Assembly (NCBI RefSeq): GCF_014650755.1
Contig: NZ_BMVO01000011.1
Location: forward strand, 1 to 64,000
Reading direction: 5' to 3'
Length of the DNA: 64,000 nucleotides
Source of the DNA: Streptomyces chryseus
GTDB lineage: Bacteria > Actinomycetota > Actinomycetes > Streptomycetales > Streptomycetaceae
The translations under genes and the position numbers were made by a program. Each line of letters opens with the position of its first letter. The stretch's first letter is position 1. The notes under the pieces were generated by a model. The model was not told where the DNA came from, searched no databases, and saw only the letters and a program-made list of their open reading frames with translations. This document shows positions 32,690-41,856 of the stretch, one piece after another.

Positions 32690-32703
32690 CATCCCTAGCG
32701 ATC
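32690..32703 (+). promoter_or_regulatory. Shared control element upstream of excisionase
   Basis: CATCCCTAGCGATC, identical to the element at 31883-31896 in the opposite orientation, 54 nt before the excisionase start. Confidence 0.65.
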
Positions 32704-32756
32704 GACCGGCGGGCCGGTGTTGCCGCACCCACGCCCGCAAAAGGAGGGCTTACCCC

Positions 32757-33134
32757 TTGAACCGACCCGCAATACCCCCTGCCTCCACGCCGACTCCGCG
32801 CCCCGACGCCGCCCTGCCACGCCTCTACCTTCCCGAGGAGGTCGCGGCCGTCCTCGGCTGCTCCGCCTGGTGGGTCAAAGACCGCGCCCGCCGACGGCTC
32901 ATCCCGTTCACCCGCGTCGGCCGCGCGTACCGCTTCTCGGACGATCACCTTGCCGAGATCGTTCGCATGCACGAAGAGCGCCCGGCCCGGAATCCGCAGC
33001 GCCCCAGCGGCATTGCTGTGCCCGCTCGGAAGCCTGCGACGCGACAGCGCACCGAGACAGCCCTGCCCACGGTCCGTCTCAAGGCCCGGCCCCCTCGCCG
33101 CTTGGTCAAGTCCCAGTACGGGACCGCTGCTTAA
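32757..33134 (+). CDS. xis: Excisionase-like helix-turn-helix protein
   Basis: A 125-residue MerR/HTH_17-type protein starting at TTG 32757 with AGGAGG 9-10 nt upstream. The DNA-binding unit is LYLPEEVAAVLGCSAWWVKDR followed by RRRLIPFTRVGRAYRFSDDHL (the typical excisionase wing), residues about 22-70. The C-terminal 55 residues are basic and unstructured. Position directly before the integrase fits a directionality factor that promotes excision. Confidence 0.82.
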   Translation: MNRPAIPPASTPTPRPDAALPRLYLPEEVAAVLGCSAWWVKDRARRRLIPFTRVGRAYRFSDDHLAEIVRMHEERPARNPQRPSGIAVPARKPATRQRTETALPTVRLKARPPRRLVKSQYGTAA

Positions 33135-33166
33135 CGCACCCCACACGACAGAAGGGAGGGAACTCG

Positions 33167-34675
33167 GTGGGGTACGCAGAGAAGCGCGGCGGCTACTGGC
33201 GCGGCCGGTACAAGATCGAGGACGGCAAGTACGGCACAGTCGCCGATTCCACGGGTGCTGTGGTCAAGTTCGCCACCAAGCGCGAGGCCAAGCAGGCCGC
33301 AGACGCAGAAGAGGTGACCGTTCGGCGTGGCCAGTGGCGCGACCCGGGGCTTGGCCAGGAAACCTTCGGCGAGTACGCAAGCCGCTGGTACGAGGCCCAG
33401 GACCTGGCCGCCTCGACCATGCAGAACTACAAGCGCCACATCGAGGAGCATCTGCTCCCCGACTTCGAGGACAAGGCGCTCGCCGGCATCCTGCGCACGG
33501 ACGTCGACTCCTGGGAGAAGAAGGAGAAGGCCGTGTACGCGGCCTCCAGCGTCAAGACCTGGCGCTCGACGCTCCACCTGATCTTCGAGGACGCGATCGA
33601 CGAGGGCCTGATCACGTCCAACCCGGCCGCCCGGCGGCGCGGGCGCGGCAAACGAGCCGGCCGCTCCCGCAACCGCGGGCCTGAGAAGGTCGTCACCGAC
33701 GCGCTCGGCATCCTGCTGACCGCCGAGCGGGCCGCTCTGCTCTCCGGCCGTGACGACGAGTTCGTCGCCGTGGTCCTCAAGGGCTACACGGGCAAGCGCT
33801 GGGGCGAAATCGTCGGCCTGGAGTCAGAGTTCGTCCGGCCTGGCGCGTTCCGCGTCGAGTGGCAGCTGTACGAGCTGGACACCGGCGAGCTGGTGCGCTG
33901 CCCGCCCAAGGACGACAGCTACCGGACCATCGACGCGATGGACTGGCTGTCGGCCCTGGTCTTCGACCACATTGCCCGCACGAAGCCGACCCCCTGCCCT
34001 TGCCACAGGCGGACATACGTCTTCCGAGGCCAGGGGGCAGCGCGGACCGGGGGCCACCAGGGCGCCAAGCTCGTCGACGTCGCTCGGCTGGCCGGGCTCT
34101 CCACGGGGACGGTGTCCAACGTCCTCAACCACCCCGACCGCGTCGCGGAAGCCACGCGGATGCGGGTTGAGAAGGCGATCGCCGATCTCGGGTTCGTGCG
34201 GGGCGGTGCGGTGTCGGGGCACGCGGCCCACTGGCGCAGGAACGGTTTTGCGACCTGGCTGTTCACCCCAGCAGCCTCCGGCTGGTACCCGAAGAAGGCC
34301 CCGCAGGAGGCGCGACCCGTGCCCATCCTCGGCGAGCCATGGCCCGGCGTCCCGGCCCGAGGGCGGGGCGCTACCGATCGCGCCGATGCCTGCTGGCTCC
34401 CGATCGCCAAGGGCCTCACACCCCACGGCCTCCGTCACACCCACCGGACGATGATGGAGGACCTGGGTACGGAGAAGGTGCTCATGGACGAGCGCATGGG
34501 CCACCTCGACGCTTCGGTCTCCGCGCGCTACGCCCACGTCACCCCCGGCATGCGCCGGCGCCTCTTGCTCGGTCTCACCGAGCAGTGGGAGGAGGCCCTC
34601 GACGCCCGCCTGGCGATGCATCCGAGGTCACCAGTCGCTGTGCTCGACCGGTTGCTGTTGGCCTTGGCCGCCTGA
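33167..34675 (+). CDS. int: Tyrosine integrase with inserted LacI-type HTH
   Basis: A 502-residue site-specific recombinase; GTG 33167 has GGAGGG 6 nt upstream. The SAM-like core-binding domain is about residues 65-160. Catalytic residues: R211 (TGKRWGEIVGL), H420-x-x-R423 (TPHGLRHTH), H446 (GHLDAS) and Y455 (SARYAHVTP), all present, so it should be active. Between the first Arg and the HxxR box there is a 46-residue insertion (about 301-346, LVDVARLAGLSTGTVSNVL...) that is a LacI-family helix-turn-helix. Similar fusions occur in other Streptomyces integrases. It would integrate the element at an attB site; the tRNA-Pro at 42517 is a candidate. Confidence 0.9.
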   Translation: MGYAEKRGGYWRGRYKIEDGKYGTVADSTGAVVKFATKREAKQAADAEEVTVRRGQWRDPGLGQETFGEYASRWYEAQDLAASTMQNYKRHIEEHLLPDFEDKALAGILRTDVDSWEKKEKAVYAASSVKTWRSTLHLIFEDAIDEGLITSNPAARRRGRGKRAGRSRNRGPEKVVTDALGILLTAERAALLSGRDDEFVAVVLKGYTGKRWGEIVGLESEFVRPGAFRVEWQLYELDTGELVRCPPKDDSYRTIDAMDWLSALVFDHIARTKPTPCPCHRRTYVFRGQGAARTGGHQGAKLVDVARLAGLSTGTVSNVLNHPDRVAEATRMRVEKAIADLGFVRGGAVSGHAAHWRRNGFATWLFTPAASGWYPKKAPQEARPVPILGEPWPGVPARGRGATDRADACWLPIAKGLTPHGLRHTHRTMMEDLGTEKVLMDERMGHLDASVSARYAHVTPGMRRRLLLGLTEQWEEALDARLAMHPRSPVAVLDRLLLALAA

Positions 34676-34697
34676 CTGCGGTACGGGGTCCGGTCAG

Positions 34698-34743
34698 CGC
34701 GACGTGGCCCGGCAACCACCACAGGTTGCCGGGCCACGTCGCG
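34698..34743. terminator. Bidirectional terminator between int and hsdR
   Basis: A perfect 20-bp stem (34698-34717 with 34724-34743) and 6-nt loop ACCACA between the convergent ends of int (34675) and hsdR (34748). Confidence 0.8.
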
Positions 34744-34747
34744 TTCG

Positions 34748-37700
34748 TCAGTCGACGAGGTAGTGGGCTTCGATGTAGGCGACGGTGGAGTCATACGGCT
34801 CTCCCACCGGCTTCAACTGGTACCGACGGAAGACCGCGGCGGTGGCGCGACGGGCGCCTCGGTTGCGAGCGTCGGCGTTGTCCCATGACCGGGCGAGGGT
34901 GCGGGTAACCACGTGGTCGATCTCCTCGGCCAGGTTCCTCTCCGTGACTGTGAGGCCGGAGGGTGCGTGGTCGTGGATTATGCGTGACAGGACACCCACG
35001 TGGTCGTCGTCCAGCACGACGACGGCTTCGTCGGGGTGCTTCTCGGCGTTCACGATGGCGCGGGCGACCCGGAGTGCTTCGGAAAGGAACTCCAGGGCGT
35101 CCTGGGCGTTCTGGATAATCCGGTCCCGTAGTTGCTTGATCCGCTCCGCGAGGGCGGTGTACTTCGCGGAGCCGGGTTCGACGCCCTTATCGAGGGCGGC
35201 CTTGATGCGGTCGAGGATCTCCGCTGCGGACGGCGGTGTCGTGTCCTCACCGTCGCCCTTGCCGGCCTTGGGCCGGACGAGGGCCAAGAGCTCTTTGAGG
35301 ACGGCGATGCCCTGGGCGTCCAGGACGAGGGCTTCCTCCTGGGAGGCGACAGCGGAGAAGGAGTGGACGTGGGAGTTAATGATCTCCAAGACCATCGGCC
35401 CGAGCTCGGCCAGTCGTTCCTTCCTCTCCTCGTCGGAGGACTTCTTGAATAGCGTCGTGTAGACGGACCCGAACAGCCCGAAGCCGTCACGGTACTTGGC
35501 GACCCGCTTGTCGGTGTTGATGAGCGGGTAGAGGCGGGCCAGCAGCCGGTAGTCCTTGGAGAACACCTCGGCGGCGCCGGGGCTGGCATCCAGGAAGACG
35601 TTGATGGCTCGCACGGACTCGTATCCGTGGACCGTGAGGTCCAAGCCGTCCACGTCCACGAAGAGGTCTTCGATACGGGCGAAGGCGGTGCGGAACTCGG
35701 CGACCAGCTCGGACAGGTCGGTAACGAACCCGCCACCCTTGCCGGCCCCCTCCGATGTGGGGTCGACGACGGCCCGCTGCACTTCTTCACCCAGGCTGAT
35801 GTAGTCCACGACCACGCCGGAGGTCTTCACGAACCCGCTCGGGGACACCCACGTGCGGTTCGGGCGGGTAATCGTCTGAAACAAGGTGTGGGCCTTCAGC
35901 GGCTTGTCCAGGTAGAGGACGCCCTCGTTGGGGGCATCGAACCCCGTCATCAGTTTCGCGGTCACCACCAGGAAGCACAGCGGATCGTCCGGGGTGAGGA
36001 ACCGCCGCTTCTGGTCCTCCTCATCGGTCTCCGAGAGCTGGTAGGGCCGCATGGCGGGGTCTTCGTCCTTGGAGTCCGAGACGGAGATGTTCACCTCGGC
36101 GGTGATCCGGTCATGCTTCCCGACCTCGGCGAGCACCTGTGACGCCTCGAAGCCGGTTAGCAGCTCGTTGATCTTGTCTGTGTACGCCACGGCCAGCTCA
36201 CGGTTGAAGGCGACGACCTGGGCCTTGAGACCGTTGCGGTAGGCGCTGGCCAGGTAGTGGTCCACGATGTCCTGGCAGACCGTGTGGATGCGTTCCGGGT
36301 TGGCGAACACCGAAGTGAGGCGCCCAAACTTGCGGGACAGGGCCTCACGGTCGGGATCGTCGAGGTCGAAGTCGTCGGCGAACTGGTCGAACTCGGCCTG
36401 CAACGCCTGGTCGTCTATCTCGAAGGTGATCGGGTGCGGGTCCAGCATGACGGGGACGGTCGCCTCGTCCAGCAGAGACCGGGACACTGAGTACCGGTGC
36501 AGCACCTTGCCCGGGTCGGTCTCCTCGCCGAAGAGGGCGAAGGTATCGGTGGCGAGGCTCCTGACAGGGGTGCCGGTCATGCCGAAGAACTTCGCATGCG
36601 GCAGCGCTGCGCGCATCTGCCCGGCCAGCGACTTCGTCTTGGCGGACTGGGTGCGGTGTGCTTCGTCGACCAGCACGATGATGTTGTCCCGGGTCGACAG
36701 GTTCTTGCCGGCGTCGGCGAACTTGTGGACGGTCGTGGAGATGACGCCGCGCACGTCATCGGCCAGCAGGGAACGCAACTTCTGGCTCGTGGCTGGCTGG
36801 TGGAAGTAGGCGTCCCCCATCGCGGAGGTGAACACCCCAGAGGTGTGCCGGACGAGATGGGTCCGGTCCGAGAGGAGGATGATCGTGGGCGACTCGGTAC
36901 GGGTGTCGGTCAGCAGCAGCGAGGCGGCGAACACCATCAGCAGTGTCTTCCCGGACCCCTGGTGGTGCCAGACCAGGCCCTTCCTCCCGCCCTCCAGGAC
37001 CCGCTCATGGATGAGGTGTGCGGCCTCCATCTGCGGGTAGCGGGGGAGGTACTTCCTGTCCGCGCCGCCTCCGGCGGTGTCGAAGAGGACGAAGTTGGCG
37101 AGCATGTCTAGGACGGTCGCCGGGTTCATCAGCAGCTCGACGGAGCGCTGCACGTCGGCCTGTCCGGACAGGTTTTCGTCATCGGCGGTGGACCGGAACG
37201 GCTGCCACAGGTTCGTGGGGGCGCCAACGGCACCGAATCGCAGCTTGAGCCCGTCGGAGGCGATGGCGAAGACGTTGGGGGTGAAGAACCACGGGTACTC
37301 GGTGGCGTACACGTCGTTGATCTCGCGGGCGGCGTCGGCCCACCCGGACTTCGAGGTCGGTGACTTCACCTCGACTACTACCAGCGGCAAGCCGTTGACC
37401 CAATACACAAGGTCGAACCGGCGGGAGGTCTTGCCGGGGACGGTTATGGTCACCTCGTCCGACACGATCAGCGTGTTGGCAGTCGGGTGCTCGAAGTCAA
37501 TGATCTTCAGGGCATGCCACGCGCCGTCGGAGTCCCGGAATTCCTTACGCCCTCGCAGCAGGTGTAGCACCTGCTCGTTGGCCCGCACCAGCCCGCCTTC
37601 GACGGCGTTGACCGTGGCGACGATCTCCTCGACCACCGCGTGCACGTCGAACCCGTCGATCACTCCAGGGTTGAGCCGGACGATGGCGTCCCGCAGATGC

Positions 37701-37825
37701 CCGGCGACCACCGTCTGCGTCGTCTCACGCGGCAGCGACCGGCCCGCTGTGAAGCCCCAGCCCATCGGGAGGGACCACCGGATCACCAGGTTCTGGAACT
37801 CACGCTCCCGGACGCCTTTAGCCAC
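34748..37825 (-). CDS. hsdR: Type I restriction enzyme R subunit
   Basis: A 1025-residue HsdR. The N-terminal endonuclease domain has the PD-(D/E)xK core RFDLVYWVNGLPLVVVEVKS (D...ExK). The SF2 helicase motor has Walker A HHQGSGKT and the DEAH box VLVDEAHRTQ, with motif VI-like FQTITRPNRT. The C-terminal region is helical and couples to the methylase. It translocates DNA and cleaves unmodified DNA away from the recognition site. GTG 37825 lies 3 nt after the hsdS stop, so the three genes form one operon in the order M-S-R. The length is normal for the family and no lesions are seen. Confidence 0.93.
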   Translation of the reverse strand: MAKGVREREFQNLVIRWSLPMGWGFTAGRSLPRETTQTVVAGHLRDAIVRLNPGVIDGFDVHAVVEEIVATVNAVEGGLVRANEQVLHLLRGRKEFRDSDGAWHALKIIDFEHPTANTLIVSDEVTITVPGKTSRRFDLVYWVNGLPLVVVEVKSPTSKSGWADAAREINDVYATEYPWFFTPNVFAIASDGLKLRFGAVGAPTNLWQPFRSTADDENLSGQADVQRSVELLMNPATVLDMLANFVLFDTAGGGADRKYLPRYPQMEAAHLIHERVLEGGRKGLVWHHQGSGKTLLMVFAASLLLTDTRTESPTIILLSDRTHLVRHTSGVFTSAMGDAYFHQPATSQKLRSLLADDVRGVISTTVHKFADAGKNLSTRDNIIVLVDEAHRTQSAKTKSLAGQMRAALPHAKFFGMTGTPVRSLATDTFALFGEETDPGKVLHRYSVSRSLLDEATVPVMLDPHPITFEIDDQALQAEFDQFADDFDLDDPDREALSRKFGRLTSVFANPERIHTVCQDIVDHYLASAYRNGLKAQVVAFNRELAVAYTDKINELLTGFEASQVLAEVGKHDRITAEVNISVSDSKDEDPAMRPYQLSETDEEDQKRRFLTPDDPLCFLVVTAKLMTGFDAPNEGVLYLDKPLKAHTLFQTITRPNRTWVSPSGFVKTSGVVVDYISLGEEVQRAVVDPTSEGAGKGGGFVTDLSELVAEFRTAFARIEDLFVDVDGLDLTVHGYESVRAINVFLDASPGAAEVFSKDYRLLARLYPLINTDKRVAKYRDGFGLFGSVYTTLFKKSSDEERKERLAELGPMVLEIINSHVHSFSAVASQEEALVLDAQGIAVLKELLALVRPKAGKGDGEDTTPPSAAEILDRIKAALDKGVEPGSAKYTALAERIKQLRDRIIQNAQDALEFLSEALRVARAIVNAEKHPDEAVVVLDDDHVGVLSRIIHDHAPSGLTVTERNLAEEIDHVVTRTLARSWDNADARNRGARRATAAVFRRYQLKPVGEPYDSTVAYIEAHYLVD

Positions 37826-37828
37826 CTG

Positions 37829-39061
37829 TCAGACCTCCAGTCTGGCGGACTCAATCTCGATGGTGCGGTCCAGCAATCCCGCCAACAGCCCGGTTCGGAC
37901 GCTTCGGAGTCGATCAGCCTCGGCGCGGATCGCCGCGATCTTGGCGTCGATGGCCCGCGCGGATTCGACCTGGACCTCGCGCACCTCAGCGTCGGGCCAG
38001 GGGATCTCAAGCGTGCTCAGCCGCCGGACTGCGAGATTTCCAAGCCCAGTGCTGCCGCTAGCTGATTCGCTCATCTGGTGCTGGATTCTCGGGCTGCGGA
38101 GCGCGAGGTAGACGTAGTCCCTCGTCTCTACATCGGTAGCCTCCAGGGTGAACTGAAAGGCGGAAACCGCCGCACCGTGAACTTCCTCCGGCGGGAGGTA
38201 GACGTTGCCGATCCGCTTCCGGTTTCCGTTCGTGCGGATCATGACCAGACTCGTTGGGCCGATGACCTTTGTGCGCACCGGTAGCCCCACCACATAAGCC
38301 AGTTCGCTCAGGTCGATGGACCCGTCGGGCTTTGTGTTGGTGATCTTCAGGACCGTCCACGCTTCTTCAGACGGGACCGAAGACTCATCCTTGGCCGCCC
38401 AAGAGGGCCCCGAGCCGATCACCGGGCAGAGTTCCCCGAGCGGCTTCGTGTCGCTGGCAGCGGCACCTGTGAACGCATCCAGCAGCCCATCCCGGACCCG
38501 CGTCGCGGTCTCAGCCTCACCACCGAGTGCGGTGATCTGGTCGTCGATGGCGCCGATGACCTCGACAATCCGCTTCTGCACCGGCAATGGCGGAATGTCC
38601 ATGCTGATGTTGAGAAAGTCAACGGGCTTCACCCGCTCACGCCTGCCACCCATTCCCTTCGAGGCTCCCTGAAGGGCATTCCACATGCGCTGCGTCGTGG
38701 TGAGGATGCGAAAGAAGTCGGCGTCCATGCCGGACGTGAAGGCGAAGGTGGGGAACTCTTGTGAAGCGAACGATTCCGGGAGGTCGTCGGGCGTGACTGT
38801 GATCGCACCCTCAAACGCCTTGAGCCGACTGTAGACGAGCACTCTCGGGCTGATCCGGTTGAGCTTCTTGTAGGAGGTCGAGCTCCCGGCGACGGGATCG
38901 CGATAGAGCAACCCTCGCCCCCTGTTCAACACCCCCACGGTTGGGTACGTCTGTTCCGGATCCACGTCCACGGTATCCACATTCGGCGTGAGGAACCGCG
39001 CCAGTGGCGCCCGTACCCAACTCTCCTGCTGCTGGGTGGCGTTGCTCCTCGGTTCACTCAT
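37829..39061 (-). CDS. hsdS: Type I restriction-modification specificity subunit
   Basis: A 410-residue HsdS. The ATG at 39061 overlaps the hsdM end by 8 nt (ATGAGTGA). It has two target-recognition regions, each followed by a conserved helix: the first ends with IPPLPVQKRIVEVIGAIDDQI and the second with EIPWPDAEVREVQVESARAID. It sets the bipartite DNA sequence recognised by the complex. The specificity cannot be read from the sequence. Confidence 0.9.
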   Translation of the reverse strand: MSEPRSNATQQQESWVRAPLARFLTPNVDTVDVDPEQTYPTVGVLNRGRGLLYRDPVAGSSTSYKKLNRISPRVLVYSRLKAFEGAITVTPDDLPESFASQEFPTFAFTSGMDADFFRILTTTQRMWNALQGASKGMGGRRERVKPVDFLNISMDIPPLPVQKRIVEVIGAIDDQITALGGEAETATRVRDGLLDAFTGAAASDTKPLGELCPVIGSGPSWAAKDESSVPSEEAWTVLKITNTKPDGSIDLSELAYVVGLPVRTKVIGPTSLVMIRTNGNRKRIGNVYLPPEEVHGAAVSAFQFTLEATDVETRDYVYLALRSPRIQHQMSESASGSTGLGNLAVRRLSTLEIPWPDAEVREVQVESARAIDAKIAAIRAEADRLRSVRTGLLAGLLDRTIEIESARLEV

Positions 39062-40625
39062 CGAAACCCTCAATCCCGGCGGCGGTGAGCGCCGCGTGCA
39101 TGCGGGCCTCGGTCTTCTGCCGTTCGACACGGGCAATGTTGTAGGCGTCGATGAGGGTGCCGAGGTCTTCCTGCTCGGCGGCGGCCTGCTTGATGTACCT
39201 GCCGATATTCAGGTCGTACCCGTTCGCCACGATCTCCGTGGTGGGCACGAAGCGTGCTGCCAGCCCGCCATCACCGTCGGGGTCCACCGGGTTGCCGTCG
39301 GCATCGAACTTGGAGTGGTAGGCGGTCACCGTGTCTGCGATGTCGGAGTCGGTGAGGATGTTTCGATTCTTGGCCTTGGTGAACCGCTTGGAGGCGTCTA
39401 CGAACACCACCCCATCCTGGCGTTCCGGGGACTTGGTGCCGGGCGCTCGGAACACCAGGATCGCCGTGGGGATGGTGGTGTTGTAGAAGAGGTTCGCCGG
39501 CAGCCCGATGACGGCTTCCAGGAGGTCGTTGTCCAGGACGCGCTGGCGGATCGCTGCTTCCTGGCCGCCGCGGAAGAGGACGCCGTGGGGCAGGACGACG
39601 CCGGCGCGGCCCTTCTTCGGGTCCATACTGGCGATCATGTGCTGGACGAACGCCCAGTCCGCCGAAGACTGCGGGGCGACCCCACCGATGGCACGCGGGT
39701 CGTTCTTCCAGGGCTTCCACTTCAGGCTGTAGGGCGGGTTAGCGAGGATCACATCGAACTGCACGACGGACCCGTCCGGCTTCTTGAAGCGCGGGTCCTT
39801 CAGGGTGTCGCCGACCTCGACCTGGAACTGGGTGAGGTTGTGCATGAAGAGGTTCATGCGGGCCACACCCGCGGTGTCCGGTACGGCCTCCTGCCCGTGC
39901 AGCTTGAGTGTGTAGCCACGGCCACCATGGGTCTTCAGGAGGTTCGCGGAGGCGATGAGCATGCCGCCTGACCCGCAGGTGGGGTCGTACACCGACTCGT
40001 ATCCCTTGGGGTCCAGGACCTCGACGATCAGCTCGACGACCTCTCGCGGGGTGAAGAACTGGCCTGCGCGGGTGCCGGACCCGTCGGAGAACCGCTTCAG
40101 CAGGTACTCGTACGCCCCACCGAGCACGTCGTGGGACATGTTGCCCTCGTGCATCTTCGGGGTGCGGTCCATCGCCTGCATGACCGCCGCCAGTACCTCC
40201 CCTGACAGCACCTCTTCGGAGGTCCAGGTCATCGAGCCGAACAGGCGGGAGAACTTGTCAGGGTTTGCCGTCTCGATGGCTTGCAGGGAAGCGCGGACCC
40301 GCTGGCCGAGGCCGGGCTGGGTGATGGTGGCGAGGATGGACGTCCAGGAGGCCCGACGCTCCTGGACGGTGCCGGGGTGGATGAACGGAATCTCGAACGA
40401 CTGGTAGTCGCGGTACTCGATCTCGCGGGCTTCCTCCGGGGAGAGGTCGTCCAAGTCGTTCTCATCCAGGAACTCCTGGTGGTGGTGCTCCCAGGTATCC
40501 GACAGGTACTTCCAGAACATCAGCGGGAAGACGACCGAGGAGTATTGCGCTTCGGGCATCGCCACGCGCAGCTCGTCGGCGGCGTCCCACAACCGGCTCT
40601 CGATCTCCTGCTGCGTCACTGCCAT
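39054..40625 (-). CDS. hsdM: Type I restriction-modification DNA methylase
   Basis: A 523-residue N6-adenine methyltransferase. The N-terminal HsdM helical domain (IESRLWDAADELR) precedes the SAM-binding motif DPTCGSGGML and the catalytic NPPY motif (LANPPYSLKW). It methylates both strands of the recognition site with two copies per complex. It is the first gene of the hsdMSR operon; the region upstream (to 41214) must hold the promoter. Confidence 0.93.
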   Translation of the reverse strand: MAVTQQEIESRLWDAADELRVAMPEAQYSSVVFPLMFWKYLSDTWEHHHQEFLDENDLDDLSPEEAREIEYRDYQSFEIPFIHPGTVQERRASWTSILATITQPGLGQRVRASLQAIETANPDKFSRLFGSMTWTSEEVLSGEVLAAVMQAMDRTPKMHEGNMSHDVLGGAYEYLLKRFSDGSGTRAGQFFTPREVVELIVEVLDPKGYESVYDPTCGSGGMLIASANLLKTHGGRGYTLKLHGQEAVPDTAGVARMNLFMHNLTQFQVEVGDTLKDPRFKKPDGSVVQFDVILANPPYSLKWKPWKNDPRAIGGVAPQSSADWAFVQHMIASMDPKKGRAGVVLPHGVLFRGGQEAAIRQRVLDNDLLEAVIGLPANLFYNTTIPTAILVFRAPGTKSPERQDGVVFVDASKRFTKAKNRNILTDSDIADTVTAYHSKFDADGNPVDPDGDGGLAARFVPTTEIVANGYDLNIGRYIKQAAAEQEDLGTLIDAYNIARVERQKTEARMHAALTAAGIEGFDE

Positions 40626-41214
40626 CAGTCGGGGGTGTCCTTGCTCGTCAAAGGGCGGCGACCCGAAGGCCGTTGTCTTCCTGCTGGTCGCCCAATTTCG
40701 GGCGCGCCCGACATGTGCACGCCGAGTCTGTTCTACCGGGTCAACGCGCGCGCGGCGTCATTTCCCTGTGCGGGCGACTCGCCAACGATATCCCTCCCCA
40801 GGGCCACGAAATGCGGCAAACGGCCGAACAAGCGACGCGGCCAGCAGTGGCCAGGCGCCCCCTCTTGTTGATCCCCGGGTCCAGGATGACTGCCCGCCTG
40901 AATCACGCCGTCGAACTCCTCGGCCAGGCATGCGTCACGGTGGCTATCCCGCCCGAGGGCTGAAGTACTCGTTCGCTACGTCGTGGTTGGCGCGCTGCAA
41001 GCTGAGGAGGAAGGCTGCTTCCTGCGCCATGGAACTACGCGCAGTCACTGCACTGGAAAGGTGTGCGCGGCCGCCTGAAGGTGCCGCATGGTTGCCGCCA
41101 GCCCGCATCGGCCGCCCGGCCAAGCGCTCCAGCGGGCCGGAGGCTTCATTTCTAGCGGGGCGTCGGGAGAATGGGATACGTTCGGCTCGTATCCGAGGGG
41201 TGGAAGGAGGCGCT
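40626..41214. other. Divergent intergenic region between hsdM and toxin-antitoxin pair
   Basis: 589 nt without a convincing gene: open frames here have poor codon character and no ribosome binding sites. It carries the promoters of the leftward hsd operon and the rightward toxin-antitoxin pair, and an inverted repeat at 41174-41194. Confidence 0.5.
41174..41194. promoter_or_regulatory. Palindromic operator candidate of toxin-antitoxin pair
   Basis: GGATACG (41174-41180) and its inverse CGTATCC (41188-41194) with a 7-nt spacer, ending 20 nt before the antitoxin start. A site for autoregulation by the antitoxin's HTH is plausible. Confidence 0.5.
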
Positions 41215-41856
41215 GTGTCGTACGAACCGAAGCTCGCCGCCGCGCTCTCCGGGGCGACCATGCGCCAGCTCTCTCACTGGCGCCGAGCGGGCAAAAGTGG
41301 TGCGGTGCTCGTGCCTGAAGTCTCCGACAGGCGCCCCATACTGTACTCGTTTCGCGACGTCGTGGCCTTGCGTGCCTGTGTGCGGCTGAGGCAGGAGACA
41401 TCGCTTCAGAAGATCCGGCGGGCTCTGAACACGCTCCGGGAGGACCTCGGCGAGAGGGAGCATCTGTCCTCCTACGCGCTCGTCACGGACGGGGGCAGTA
41501 TCTATCTCGCCGAGCCCGACCAGGCCGTTGACCTCATCAGGGGCGGCAACGTCGTCATCCATCAACTGGTCGACGTGCTGGCGCCCTTCTATCAGGATGG
41601 TCGGCGCATCCCGGCCCTGCTGTCCCCTCGCGAGCATCTGACCGTGGAACCTGCCGTGCGCGGGGGCGAGCCGGTGATTCACGGGACCCGGATTCCCGCT
41701 ACCGAGGTGGCGGCCCTGGTTCGCGACGGCATTCAGCCCGAGCGGATCGTGGACTTCTATCCCGGCGTGAGTGCTGAGGCGGCCCGAGACGCGGTCGACT
41801 TCAGCGACTACGTCGACAGCTATGGCGACAGTGCACCGCGGCAGGTCGCCGCTTGA
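41215..41856 (+). CDS. DUF433 antitoxin with MerR-like N-terminus
   Basis: A 213-residue protein. GTG 41215 has AAGGAGG 4 nt upstream. The N-terminal 80 residues are a MerR-like HTH (MRQLSHWRRAGKSG; YSFRDVVALRACVRLRQETSL) and the C-terminal 75 are a DUF433 domain (RGGEPVIHGTRIPATEVAALV; ERIVDFYPGVSAEAARDAVDF). DUF433 proteins accompany DUF5615 PIN-like toxins in VapBC-like modules. The stop overlaps the toxin TTG (TTGA). It likely neutralises the toxin and represses its own promoter. Confidence 0.82.
   Translation: MSYEPKLAAALSGATMRQLSHWRRAGKSGAVLVPEVSDRRPILYSFRDVVALRACVRLRQETSLQKIRRALNTLREDLGEREHLSSYALVTDGGSIYLAEPDQAVDLIRGGNVVIHQLVDVLAPFYQDGRRIPALLSPREHLTVEPAVRGGEPVIHGTRIPATEVAALVRDGIQPERIVDFYPGVSAEAARDAVDFSDYVDSYGDSAPRQVAA

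Noticed and set aside
33100..33166. Start of the integrase frame at 32717
   Set aside because: That region overlaps the excisionase gene in another frame; GTG 33167 has a GGAGGG ribosome binding site and the normal N-terminus.
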